Position numbers and translations under genes: made by a program. From Candidatus Pacearchaeota archaeon (lineage in GTDB: Archaea > Nanoarchaeota > Nanoarchaeia > Pacearchaeales > GW2011-AR1), in NCBI GenBank assembly GCA_002690445.1, contig NZER01000027.1, forward strand, positions 15,050 to 21,077: 6,028 nt of DNA. The letters are read 5' to 3'. The notes beneath the pieces were generated by a model that was given only the letters and a program-made list of their open reading frames with translations, was not told where the DNA came from and made no database searches. Positions 1-5,287 of the stretch are shown here, piece after piece (the first letter of the stretch is position 1; each line of letters starts with the position of its first letter).

Positions 1-1601
1 TCTATGGGGTCAATACCTGCTATATATAGGCCAGAAGGAACTTGTCCTGTAGAATCTTTATAAGGCATTTCAAAAATCTCAAGAGCTCCTTCCTTATTAT
101 TAATGTCTTTAGCAGGATAATCTCTTATTGGTGTTTTACTGTCATCCAGTTTCCATTCCACTTCCCCATCTCCAGTTATGGCAAGTCTTCCTGTCCAGTG
201 AGGAGCTGTGAACTTTCTTAATTTCGGCATAATTTCTGCCAGATAGTCTTTAAGGTCTCCCACAGGGAAAATACTTCCCTCTCTTCGCATGATTGCTTCT
301 TGAGGAGTAATAGGTCTTTCTGCTTTTTCTTGTACGAGAGTATTAGGGTCTGACGCACCTTTCTTAATCTTTGTTCTGTTATTAAGGATTTCAACCAAAG
401 CTTTAATAACATCTGAGTTTCCGTCTTTGTCATAGCATCCTGTTCTGTTGAGGTATTCTGGGAAGAAGAATGCTGATCCTGTTTTTCCATTTGTGTTTTT
501 ATCAAATATGTTAGGTAATTCTTTTACATTATATCCTTTCGGAGAATAGAATAATTCTTCTGCACCTGTAAAGTCTGCTCCTTCAGTACCACCAGTACCG
601 TAGGCAATCATAGTACCAAAAGCAAAATCTCCGTCTTCTACTGAAGGTCTTGCTATTTGCCATGCAGTAAGGAATCCTGGAAATTTCCCCATCTCCTCCC
701 AGATCAAATAAGCTCCTCTTTTACCCCTGGCTTTCTGAGGATCATTCTTTAGGGTTACCCCCATAACCTCATTCTTAATGCCCTTCTCTCTATCACTTTT
801 GGGATCTTTATATCCCATTTTCCAGTGCATTTCATTCCAGGAATCCTTTAGCTGCCTGACTTTAGGCCATGGAGTGTGTTTAGAACAATGATCTGCTATA
901 TCTATGTATTTATTTAGCACCCCGTCTTTTGTTAGATATTCTCTTTCATTAGCAATTGCAAAAGCTTTAACTCCTACATTAGATTTGGTGTTAGAACCTA
1001 CTATAAAATGTTTGGCAAGTCCAGACCCTCCTTTAAATGAGAATCCCTTACCCCGGGATTTTAACACTCCACCATGATTACCCTCTTCCCTTGCCTGTTC
1101 AACATAGTGGTAATAAAAGTAGTCTCCATCATATGTCTTTGGAAAGTCAATTATTCTGTCTGCTTTTTTACTTCCCTTTTTGGTGAGTGTAAGAAAGATG
1201 GGGGAATAGTTTAAATAGAAGTAATAGTCCCCTGGAATCCATTCCCCGTCTTTTCTTATTCTTCCTTCTCGACATCTTCTAGCCTCTTCTTGCCAGAATT
1301 TATAGTATTCAGATTGCGGATGCCCATTAGGATAGAGATCTGTATATTTTCCGCTTTCTTGGTAATGTATAGCTGCAGCTCTGAAGTAATTCATGTCTTC
1401 CAGAATATGAGGGTTAAGAATATCAGGAATTACTTTTCCTTCCTCATCCTTAGGCATACCTGAAGCATAGGGTCTCTCTTTATTTATTAATAATTTTATA
1501 AATTCTATAGATTCTGTAGAATCCACAAGATCTCTCTTAACATCCCTATCTATCTTATCCCATTCATGAGCTTTGAAGTTGGTCTGTTTTTCGTTATACA
1601 T
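1..1601 (-). CDS. terL: Terminase large subunit (TerL), partial, C-terminus beyond window
   Basis: This is the DNA-packaging motor: an ATPase that pumps genome into the procapsid at the portal, plus a nuclease that cuts concatemers. The frame is open from an ATG at 1601 to the window edge (533 codons, no stop). Visible parts are an aromatic-rich N-terminal region (residues 120-170), a P-loop-like segment SRGKGFSF (182-189), a Walker B-like YLIWEEMG (298-305) with two acidic residues after the hydrophobic strand, a motif III-like AYGTGG (333-338), and YIAGIDP (526-532), whose Asp531 fits the first metal-binding aspartate of the RNase H-like nuclease. The rest of the nuclease lies off the window. 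The P-loop is atypical (GKGFS rather than GKS/T), which I associate with crAss-like TerL. The start lies 11 nt after the stop of the preceding gene, with an A/T-rich leader and no Shine-Dalgarno. No in-frame TAG occurs. Function is secure; lineage is inferred. Confidence 0.9.
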   Translation of the reverse strand, partial: MYNEKQTNFKAHEWDKIDRDVKRDLVDSTESIEFIKLLINKERPYASGMPKDEEGKVIPDILNPHILEDMNYFRAAAIHYQESGKYTDLYPNGHPQSEYYKFWQEEARRCREGRIRKDGEWIPGDYYFYLNYSPIFLTLTKKGSKKADRIIDFPKTYDGDYFYYHYVEQAREEGNHGGVLKSRGKGFSFKGGSGLAKHFIVGSNTKSNVGVKAFAIANEREYLTKDGVLNKYIDIADHCSKHTPWPKVRQLKDSWNEMHWKMGYKDPKSDREKGIKNEVMGVTLKNDPQKARGKRGAYLIWEEMGKFPGFLTAWQIARPSVEDGDFAFGTMIAYGTGGTEGADFTGAEELFYSPKGYNVKELPNIFDKNTNGKTGSAFFFPEYLNRTGCYDKDGNSDVIKALVEILNNRTKIKKGASDPNTLVQEKAERPITPQEAIMRREGSIFPVGDLKDYLAEIMPKLRKFTAPHWTGRLAITGDGEVEWKLDDSKTPIRDYPAKDINNKEGALEIFEMPYKDSTGQVPSGLYIAGIDPI

Positions 1602-1612
1602 TATAATAAAAT

Positions 1613-2164
1613 TTAAGCTATGCCGTCCTCAAAGATTGCTTTTGCATGTCCTCCTCTCATACTTTCTGCTTCCTGCAATTCTTTTTTCACTTGCTCTTCT
1701 AGTTTCTGTAAAGATTCAGTGATCCTGCTGAGGTTACCCAGAGTATCTGCTATTTTCTTAATATCATGTTTAGGCCTTCCATTAACTTCTTCATTAAGAT
1801 TTATTCCTCTCAAAAACCTACTGATCTTATCTACTGCATTTCTTGCATCTCCTAATAATATAGTAGACACTGTTTCTTGCCTGCTTTTATAGAAATCAAC
1901 AGCTTCTTTGAAAACCTTGTCAGGCTTCCATTTATCATCCATCCCTACTATTACGGATTTTATTATATTAAGTTTCTCGGTAGGATTATATATTTCACTA
2001 AAATCAGATTTGTAATCTGCATAAAAATAAAGTGCAGCCATTTCTGCTACTGCTACAGGCTTTCCATCTTTCTTGTCTCTCTCCCAAAGTTTGGCAAAAG
2101 GAGCAAGTGTAAGGGCCTGTGGAGAAAATGTAACTTGACCTTCCTTAATCTCAAATAGATCCAT
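1613..2164 (-). CDS. Conserved-looking phage protein directly upstream of terL; small-terminase or head-accessory candidate
   Basis: I do not recognise a named domain in this 183-aa protein. Residues 15-55 form a hydrophobic/aromatic segment (PFAKLWERDK, then AALYFYADYKS), the middle is helical, and residues 133-168 look like a charged coiled coil (KKIADTLGNLSRITESLQKL and onward) before a Gly-rich tail. There is no signal peptide or membrane segment, so it should be cytoplasmic or virion-bound. Its ATG lies within the end of the preceding gene (14-nt overlap) and its TAA is 11 nt before terL. Small terminase subunits are often encoded next to terL and are small helical oligomers with coiled coils, so TerS is one candidate role; a portal or head-completion protein is equally possible. 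Coding status is secure, function is not. Confidence 0.85.
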   Translation of the reverse strand: MDLFEIKEGQVTFSPQALTLAPFAKLWERDKKDGKPVAVAEMAALYFYADYKSDFSEIYNPTEKLNIIKSVIVGMDDKWKPDKVFKEAVDFYKSRQETVSTILLGDARNAVDKISRFLRGINLNEEVNGRPKHDIKKIADTLGNLSRITESLQKLEEQVKKELQEAESMRGGHAKAIFEDGIA

Positions 2165-2450
2165 TACCTTTATATTTCTCTTTATCTAATTTCTTTTTAG
2201 TGAATACTACATAAACATCTCCTAATTGCCATTTGTTAGACATAATCTCACTCTCATGCCTTATCCCCTCGTAGGAGCCAAAAGCTTTAAGATCATGTTC
2301 TACTTGTTTGAAGTCATTAGGGTGTAATTCAACTTTGACAGGACTTTCTTTATTAAGAATATATTCTGTCCTTCCTTTTGTTGCTTCCAGGATATCTATC
2401 TCAAGAGTTTCCAATCCTTGATAACTATCCACTTCTATTGTTAGTGCCAT
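2151..2450 (-). CDS. Hypothetical protein in packaging operon (99 aa)
   Basis: I do not recognise this 99-aa protein. The N-terminal 45 residues alternate hydrophobic and polar residues (MALTIEVDSYQGLETLEIDI; later PVKVELHP), suggesting beta strands. A helical stretch (NDFKQVEHDLKAFGSYEGI) follows, then another strand (GDVYVVFTKKK) and a Lys-rich end. No signal peptide, membrane span or catalytic motif is visible. Its ATG shares one base with the TAA of the GroES-like gene (TAATG), and its TGA lies 14 nt inside the next gene, so translation is probably coupled on both sides. Position suggests a structural or assembly role, but nothing in the sequence proves it. Confidence 0.85.
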   Translation of the reverse strand: MALTIEVDSYQGLETLEIDILEATKGRTEYILNKESPVKVELHPNDFKQVEHDLKAFGSYEGIRHESEIMSNKWQLGDVYVVFTKKKLDKEKYKGNGSI

Positions 2451-2818
2451 TATAAATTATGTTTAGTATTAAAATCCTTTGCTTTTTTTATTGTCTTTTC
2501 TATTTTAATATTAGAAAAGGAATCCAATTCATTTTTTCCTAATCTAGGTTTAGCCTTGAATGTGGCGTCTATTTGATGTTCTTTCACCATTCCATAGGTT
2601 ATTCCATCTAGTACTAATAATCTTCCAGTTCCATTAAGCAATACCCAATCTCCCTCTTTAATAGTTTTACAATCAGGACCTACAGCTAATGCCTTAGTTA
2701 CCCCGTTGTTCTGAGCATTTATCTGTGCTCTGAGCTCATCAGGTAATTGAAGTGCCCCTTCATCTGATTCTTTCCATTCTAATAATACGTTACTTCCTGT
2801 TAAACTAATGTTTTTCAT
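2450..2818 (-). CDS. GroES/Cpn10-like co-chaperonin
   Basis: The first 88 residues of this 122-aa protein follow the Cpn10 layout. An opening strand (NVLLEWKE, 10-17) leads to a flexible Gly-containing segment with LQLP (21-26) where GroES has its mobile loop and G-I-V-L motif. Then come ALAVG (43-47), KEGDWVLLNGTG (54-65, compare the GroES 'VGD.V.F..G' strand), and YGMVKEHQIDATF (75-87, compare the GroES ending 'ILAIVE'). A Lys-rich extension of about 35 residues follows that GroES lacks. A phage Cpn10 would work with host GroEL to fold capsid or other virion proteins, as T4 gp31 does; this role is inferred by analogy. It overlaps the HU-like gene by 14 nt and the following gene by 1 nt. The fold call rests on motif order, not on a search; another small beta-barrel is the alternative. 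Confidence 0.65.
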   Translation of the reverse strand: MKNISLTGSNVLLEWKESDEGALQLPDELRAQINAQNNGVTKALAVGPDCKTIKEGDWVLLNGTGRLLVLDGITYGMVKEHQIDATFKAKPRLGKNELDSFSNIKIEKTIKKAKDFNTKHNL

Positions 2819-3122
2819 TTTTTTTTATTTTGATTCCTTTATCTATTGTGATGTCATATGATTTGTTAAACTCCAGTCCTTTAGGGACCGACATCTTTAA
2901 TTGCTTTCTATAGTATTCTATTTTTCTCTTTCTTACTGCAAACTTTCCAAGATGAGTAAGCTGTATAGTCTTGAAAGTCTCTGGCTTATTCTTCTCTCCT
3001 TGGGCCATTACTTCCTTTACGAATTTAAACTGCGAATCTAAGACTTTTTCCACTAAGTCCATTGGCAGGCTAAGTTCCCGTGCTACTTTCTCATAAATTC
3101 TCCTCGTCTGTGGATATACCAT
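2805..3122 (-). CDS. HU/IHF-family DNA-binding protein, short form
   Basis: This 105-aa protein shows the HU/IHF body. An N-terminal helical pair (VARELSLPMDLVEKVLDSQFKF, residues 13-34, split here by family layout) leads to a helix and linker, then the family strand motif FKTIQLTHLGKFAVRKRKI (49-67), matching the HU pattern 'V.L.GFGTF.VR.R'. A basic tail follows (KKNEKH). The classic DNA-intercalating arm with R-N-P is not obvious, so DNA bending may differ from HU. HU/IHF-like genes are a known feature of the TerL/portal region of crAss-like phages. The start lies 32 nt inside the wHTH gene and the end overlaps the GroES-like gene by 14 nt. It stops at TAG, uncommon in this window; readthrough would add only four residues before TAA. 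It may organise DNA for packaging or regulate late genes. Confidence 0.75.
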   Translation of the reverse strand: MVYPQTRRIYEKVARELSLPMDLVEKVLDSQFKFVKEVMAQGEKNKPETFKTIQLTHLGKFAVRKRKIEYYRKQLKMSVPKGLEFNKSYDITIDKGIKIKKNEKH

Positions 3123-3480
3123 TCTCCGTAGTAATATTAAAACTAAAGGTTAATTTACAATAGTTATTAGGGTAAATTAGAAAGCCATTTGTGACTTTAT
3201 TCTTCTTTATGATCCCCTTCTTTCTCAGTGCAGACAAGTTATTATTCAAGCTTGCATCTGATAACTGTAGTTTCTGGCATATCTCAGTTTTAGTATCATA
3301 ATCAAATATTAACTTCCACCTATGTTTCTCAGGTATCTTTTCCAACTTATGATTATAATATAATATCTCTGCCAGTACATCCAATTCCTTGCCTCTCAAT
3401 CTAAGGAGTGGATTTAACAGCTCCAGATATTGCCTGAAGAATTTGCCCTTTGTAGTCTTTATAGGTACACTCTTATCCAT
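3091..3480 (-). CDS. Winged-helix DNA-binding protein, first gene of packaging operon
   Basis: This 129-aa protein has an N-terminal helical region (residues 13-45) and a helix-turn-helix at about 64-90 (TKTEICQKLQLSDASLNNNL, then SALRKKGII). A likely wing follows (KKNKVTNGFLIYPN, 92-105). The pattern 'E I .. L . S ... NNL..LRKKGII' is that of MarR/replication-initiator-like winged helices where the recognition helix precedes 'L..KG.I'. It probably binds DNA as a regulator of late transcription or as a DNA-organising factor. As first gene after the promoter at 3495-3526 it could autoregulate the operon. The start at 3480 is the first in-frame ATG, about 9 nt after the predicted transcription start, so the mRNA is nearly leaderless. 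Its end overlaps the HU-like gene by 32 nt. Confidence 0.75.
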   Translation of the reverse strand: MDKSVPIKTTKGKFFRQYLELLNPLLRLRGKELDVLAEILYYNHKLEKIPEKHRWKLIFDYDTKTEICQKLQLSDASLNNNLSALRKKGIIKKNKVTNGFLIYPNNYCKLTFSFNITTENGISTDEENL

Positions 3481-3494
3481 AGTCTCATTTTTTA

Positions 3495-3526
3495 CAAAGA
3501 TATATCACAGACAGTGTAATTCCAAA
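3495..3526 (-). promoter_or_regulatory. Bacteroidota-type promoter of the packaging operon
   Basis: Read on the minus strand, TTTG (3526-3523) is followed after 20 nt by TATCTTTG (3502-3495), a full match to the Bacteroidota -33/-7 consensus (TTTG, TAnnTTTG). Transcription should start near 3489, giving a leader of only about 9 nt before the wHTH ATG at 3480. It shares the ten bases TCCAAATATT (plus strand, 3521-3530) with the promoter at 3652-3682. Confidence 0.7.
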
Positions 3527-3571
3527 TATTAGAGTAAAAAACTTTTCGTGGTAGGTTTAGAAACAGAAAAT

Positions 3572-3599
3572 AAAAAAGGCCACAGTAGATGTGACCTTT
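3572..3599 (-). terminator. Intrinsic terminator at the end of the lysis block
   Basis: On the minus strand AAAGGTCACA (3599-3590) pairs with TGTGGCCTTT (3584-3575) around a 5-nt loop (3589-3585). The only non-Watson-Crick pair is a G-U. The stem runs into a T-rich tract (3577-3572, then TTTT after one A). On the plus strand the same position is a C-A mismatch, so the signal is oriented leftward. It ends transcripts from the lysis block and the short RNA candidate, and insulates the packaging promoter 46 nt further on. Confidence 0.75.
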
Positions 3600-3646
3600 C
3601 TTAATTGCGAGCAAATTAAATATCCATTACTAACATGGAAGACGTA
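3572..3646 (-). ncRNA. Candidate small RNA (about 75 nt) between lysis and packaging blocks
   Basis: A complete promoter (3652-3682) begins immediately after the stop codon of the last lysis gene, and a strong terminator ends at 3572, so the predicted transcript is about 75 nt. It contains a 6-bp stem TTAATT/AATTAA (3619-3614 with 3606-3601, 7-nt loop) and then the terminator stem. The only reading frame is six codons (MLVMDI), which is more likely chance than a gene. The RNA is predicted from signals alone, with no family match recognised; the promoter may instead be a chance match and the region a simple 3' UTR. Confidence 0.4.
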
Positions 3647-3651
3647 ATCAA

Positions 3652-3682
3652 CAAATATAAGGAATATCTTCCAATATCCAAA
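3652..3682 (-). promoter_or_regulatory. Bacteroidota-type promoter directly after the lysis block
   Basis: On the minus strand TTTG (3682-3679), then 19 nt, then TATATTTG (3659-3652): a full -33/-7 match. The -33 box starts 2 nt after the stop codon at 3685. No protein gene lies between this promoter and the terminator at 3572-3599, so it would drive a short RNA or, on readthrough, the packaging operon. Confidence 0.55.
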
Positions 3683-3684
3683 TA

Positions 3685-3870
3685 TTATTTAACTTCCTTT
3701 ACTGTTGTATCTGGGGTACTCACTGTATCAGTATGAAATGTTCTCATTTGAACATCGTTATGCTGACTAGGCTGACAGGAAGTGATCCAGCTTATCATTG
3801 CCATTCCCAGCATCATGGTAATGAGGAACCACTTATTGTATTCCATCCATCTATAAATCTTCTTTTTCAT
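3685..3870 (-). CDS. Tiny lipoprotein/membrane-anchored protein, spanin candidate
   Basis: This 61-aa protein has a basic start (MKKKIYRWMEYNK), a hydrophobic stretch (WFLITMMLGMAMISW, residues 14-28) and then ITSC (29-32), which fits a lipobox with Cys32 as the lipidated residue. The remaining 29 residues are polar and Thr-rich with two prolines (TVSTPDTTVKEVK). It is either a lipoprotein or a type II single-span protein if the lipobox is not used. The start overlaps the stop of the preceding lipoprotein gene as ATGA, typical of paired spanin genes. Spanins join inner and outer membranes in the last step of lysis of Gram-negative hosts. The role is inferred from size, anchor and position only. 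Confidence 0.7.
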   Translation of the reverse strand: MKKKIYRWMEYNKWFLITMMLGMAMISWITSCQPSQHNDVQMRTFHTDTVSTPDTTVKEVK

Positions 3871-4055
3871 TTTAATCTATTTGGTATTCTTATTATTTGT
3901 CCTTCTTTTAAGGACTTATCTGTCTTATACAATATAACATAATCACTTCGTACACTTATAGTATGATAAGTTCCAGGATGTATTTCCTCTACAACCTCAT
4001 ACTTAGGCGAACAACTTGCTAGTAGAAGCAATGATATTATAATGCATTTATTCAT
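3867..4055 (-). CDS. Small lipoprotein, outer-membrane spanin candidate
   Basis: The protein is 62 aa from the ATG at 4055. It begins with a classic lipoprotein signal, MNKCIIISLLLLASC, with lipobox LASC and Cys15 as the lipidation site, followed by SPKYEVVEE and a small beta-like domain (TYHTISVRSDYVILYKTDKS) ending in basic residues. An in-frame GTG at 4070 would add five residues, but it would spoil the n-region and overlap the micro-ORF, so the ATG is preferred. The TGA overlaps the next ATG (ATGA). Together the two genes resemble a two-component lysis pair downstream of holin and endolysin candidates, though both having lipobox-like cysteines is unusual. A superinfection-exclusion lipoprotein is an alternative. 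Confidence 0.75.
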   Translation of the reverse strand: MNKCIIISLLLLASCSPKYEVVEEIHPGTYHTISVRSDYVILYKTDKSLKEGQIIRIPNRLK

Positions 4056-4059
4056 TTTG

Positions 4060-4110
4060 TCAGCACCCACTCTTACATCTAGCTGTCCTTGGTATCATAA
4101 ATCTTTTCAT
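4060..4110 (-). CDS. Possible 16-aa micro-gene in the lysis block
   Basis: The ATG at 4110 opens MKRFMIPRTARCKSGC and stops at TGA (4062-4060). It fits the gap between neighbours tightly: 4 nt after the TAA of the holin candidate and 4 nt before the lipoprotein ATG, the spacing of a translated operon gene. The peptide is strongly basic with two cysteines five residues apart. No homology is recognised. It could be a genuine micro-protein, a translational-coupling relay, the remnant of a longer gene, or chance. Confidence 0.35.
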   Translation of the reverse strand: MKRFMIPRTARCKSGC

Positions 4111-4114
4111 AGTT

Positions 4115-4345
4115 TTAAAAACTAAATAATTCCATTAATCCTTTTGCTGTTTCCATATCAATCTTTCCTAATAAAACTCCCCATACTACGCAACCTCCTA
4201 CTATGTAGAATGCTACCTTTATGGTTTTTTCCATATCAAACTTAGATTGCTTTAACTCCTTTACCTCTTTGACTATTCCTGAAAGTGGTAGAGGCTTTAG
4301 CGTACTTCCAATTACTGTCTTAATTAATCCTATTGATAATTTCAT
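4115..4345 (-). CDS. Small single-span membrane protein, holin candidate
   Basis: The protein is 76 aa from the ATG at 4345. It has a moderately hydrophobic amphipathic N-terminus (MKLSIGLIKTVIGSTLKPLP), a charged middle (KEVKELKQSKFDMEKTIK), and one clear membrane span (VAFYIVGGCVVWGVLLG), then a short helical tail (KIDMETAKGLMELFSF). Small size, one or two membrane segments, and position right after a probable cell-wall enzyme fit a holin, which sets lysis timing by piercing the inner membrane. A TTG at 4369, 2 nt after the preceding stop, would extend it by eight residues (MFEPIHKI); the ATG is preferred on start-codon strength, but the TTG has the tighter operon spacing. Holins have little sequence signature, so the role is an inference from context. 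Confidence 0.7.
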   Translation of the reverse strand: MKLSIGLIKTVIGSTLKPLPLSGIVKEVKELKQSKFDMEKTIKVAFYIVGGCVVWGVLLGKIDMETAKGLMELFSF

Positions 4346-4371
4346 GATCTTATGTATTGGTTCAAACAAAT

Positions 4372-4956
4372 TTAATTAAAATCTTCAACATTTAATAGTG
4401 TATACGTGAGTCCTTCCCCCCATATTTCTTCTGATTCCTTACACAGCTGAATAAATATATCATAAAGGTGAGGATCAGCTGTTACCTGGCATCCTGCAGA
4501 CCACTTATCTACTTGAACTGATTCATTCTTTGCATTCGCTCTATGATGGTTAATCCCGAAGAATCCAACATCTAAATGTCCAGAGTCTAGGTCCAGCACT
4601 CCATCCTTATTGCCATCCCTAATAACTGTTACTTCTTTTCTTTGAACTAATGCCTCATAGCCCTTATGTAAACCGAGCTTCCAAGCTCCACGGTACTGAT
4701 CCTCTCTCAAGATCGCTGTACCATGGGGATTAGAGGGATTATTTAACCAGTAGGTTCCTGGATCTGTGGTACCAGGCCTCCAAAAAGAACTCCAATTACC
4801 TCTATACTTCCAGAACATTACTAACCAATCATTAAACTTATTAACCCCGGAAGTATCTCTAATGCCTACGTAATTAATATTAAGTGGCTTAGTATCATTC
4901 TCAAACACTGCATAACCCTTAAGGGTCATTACCTTAATTATATCCTTTATCTCCAT
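4372..4956 (-). CDS. Putative endolysin / L,D-transpeptidase-like (YkuD-like) cell-wall enzyme
   Basis: This 194-aa protein has no signal peptide, so export would depend on a holin. The C-terminal half carries GFFGINHHR (131-139) and, 14 residues later, SAGCQV (153-158). This resembles the H...S-H-G-C catalytic signature of L,D-transpeptidase (YkuD) folds, with Cys156 as nucleophile and His137 or His138 as partner, although the usual second histidine (SHGC) is alanine here. Between them and the N-terminus lie TTDPGTYWL (63-71), GTAILREDQYRG (79-90) and VIRDGNKDGVLDLD (111-124). The last reads as an EF-hand-like Ca2+ loop (D113, N115, D117, then LDLD). The likely role is peptide cross-link cleavage in peptidoglycan during lysis. 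It sits between two membrane-protein genes; its start overlaps the upstream gene by 23 nt. Enzyme class is inferred, coding status is certain. Confidence 0.7.
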   Translation of the reverse strand: MEIKDIIKVMTLKGYAVFENDTKPLNINYVGIRDTSGVNKFNDWLVMFWKYRGNWSSFWRPGTTDPGTYWLNNPSNPHGTAILREDQYRGAWKLGLHKGYEALVQRKEVTVIRDGNKDGVLDLDSGHLDVGFFGINHHRANAKNESVQVDKWSAGCQVTADPHLYDIFIQLCKESEEIWGEGLTYTLLNVEDFN

Positions 4957-5287
4957 TCTTACAATTATTATCTATCCTTATTCCTCCATCATCAATAACT
5001 GTTCCTAATACATATGTTGTCCCCGCACTAATGAAGGGTACAAGTACTGCATTAAAAAAAGTGAGGTCAAAGTTAAACAAATTTGTGCAAGGATTCAACA
5101 AAAATATAATTAATCCTACCCAAAAGCCCAAACAGAAAGGACATTCGAGTACTTTAAGTCCTCTAAAATGCTTCTTTGCAAACCTTCCTTGTGAATCCCT
5201 GGTTAATCTAGTCAAGTATTTATAATTGACCATTGCTATAAATCCACAAATTCCATATACCGTTAATATAAAGTATAATAAATCCAT
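4934..5287 (-). CDS. Polytopic membrane protein with CPxC motif (DUF1360-like)
   Basis: This 117-aa protein has three probable membrane spans: about residues 3-21 (DLLYFILTVYGICGFIAMV), 52-66 (CLGFWVGLIIFLL) and 76-97. Between spans 1 and 2 lies a basic loop (KYLTRLTRDSQGRFAKKHFRG), then LECPFCLGFWVG. This CPxC-x-GFWxG pattern is what I recall from DUF1360 small membrane proteins of phages and Bacillus, whose function is unknown to me. The C-terminal tail is polar. Next to the endolysin candidate it could be a holin or a lysis-timing protein, with the cysteine pair giving redox or metal sensitivity. The ATG follows immediately and in frame after the TAG of the upstream gene, so readthrough would fuse the two proteins. 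The 3' end overlaps the endolysin candidate by 23 nt. Confidence 0.75.
   Translation of the reverse strand: MDLLYFILTVYGICGFIAMVNYKYLTRLTRDSQGRFAKKHFRGLKVLECPFCLGFWVGLIIFLLNPCTNLFNFDLTFFNAVLVPFISAGTTYVLGTVIDDGGIRIDNNCKNGDKGYN

Noticed and set aside
218..505. 95-aa minus-strand frame
   Set aside because: It lies wholly inside terL in another frame and is Lys/Gln/Leu-rich; terL is certain.
1620..2158. Plus-strand frames of 90 and 93 aa
   Set aside because: Antisense to the well-supported gene at 1613-2164; hydrophobic, Cys/Phe-rich shadow composition and no promoter.
3635..3738. 33-aa plus-strand frame starting MEDVINKYKEYLPISKYY
   Set aside because: Antisense to the spanin candidate and its downstream promoter; no plus-strand promoter or ribosome site nearby.
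3733..3942. 69-aa plus-strand frame
   Set aside because: Antisense to both lipoprotein genes, which have clear signal sequences and a coupled start/stop.
4237..4244. Minus-strand TAAGTTTG inside the holin candidate
   Set aside because: No -33 element at 19-20 nt; most likely chance in AT-rich coding DNA.
5031..5225. 64-aa plus-strand frame
   Set aside because: Antisense to the CPxC membrane protein; basic low-complexity product typical of a shadow.
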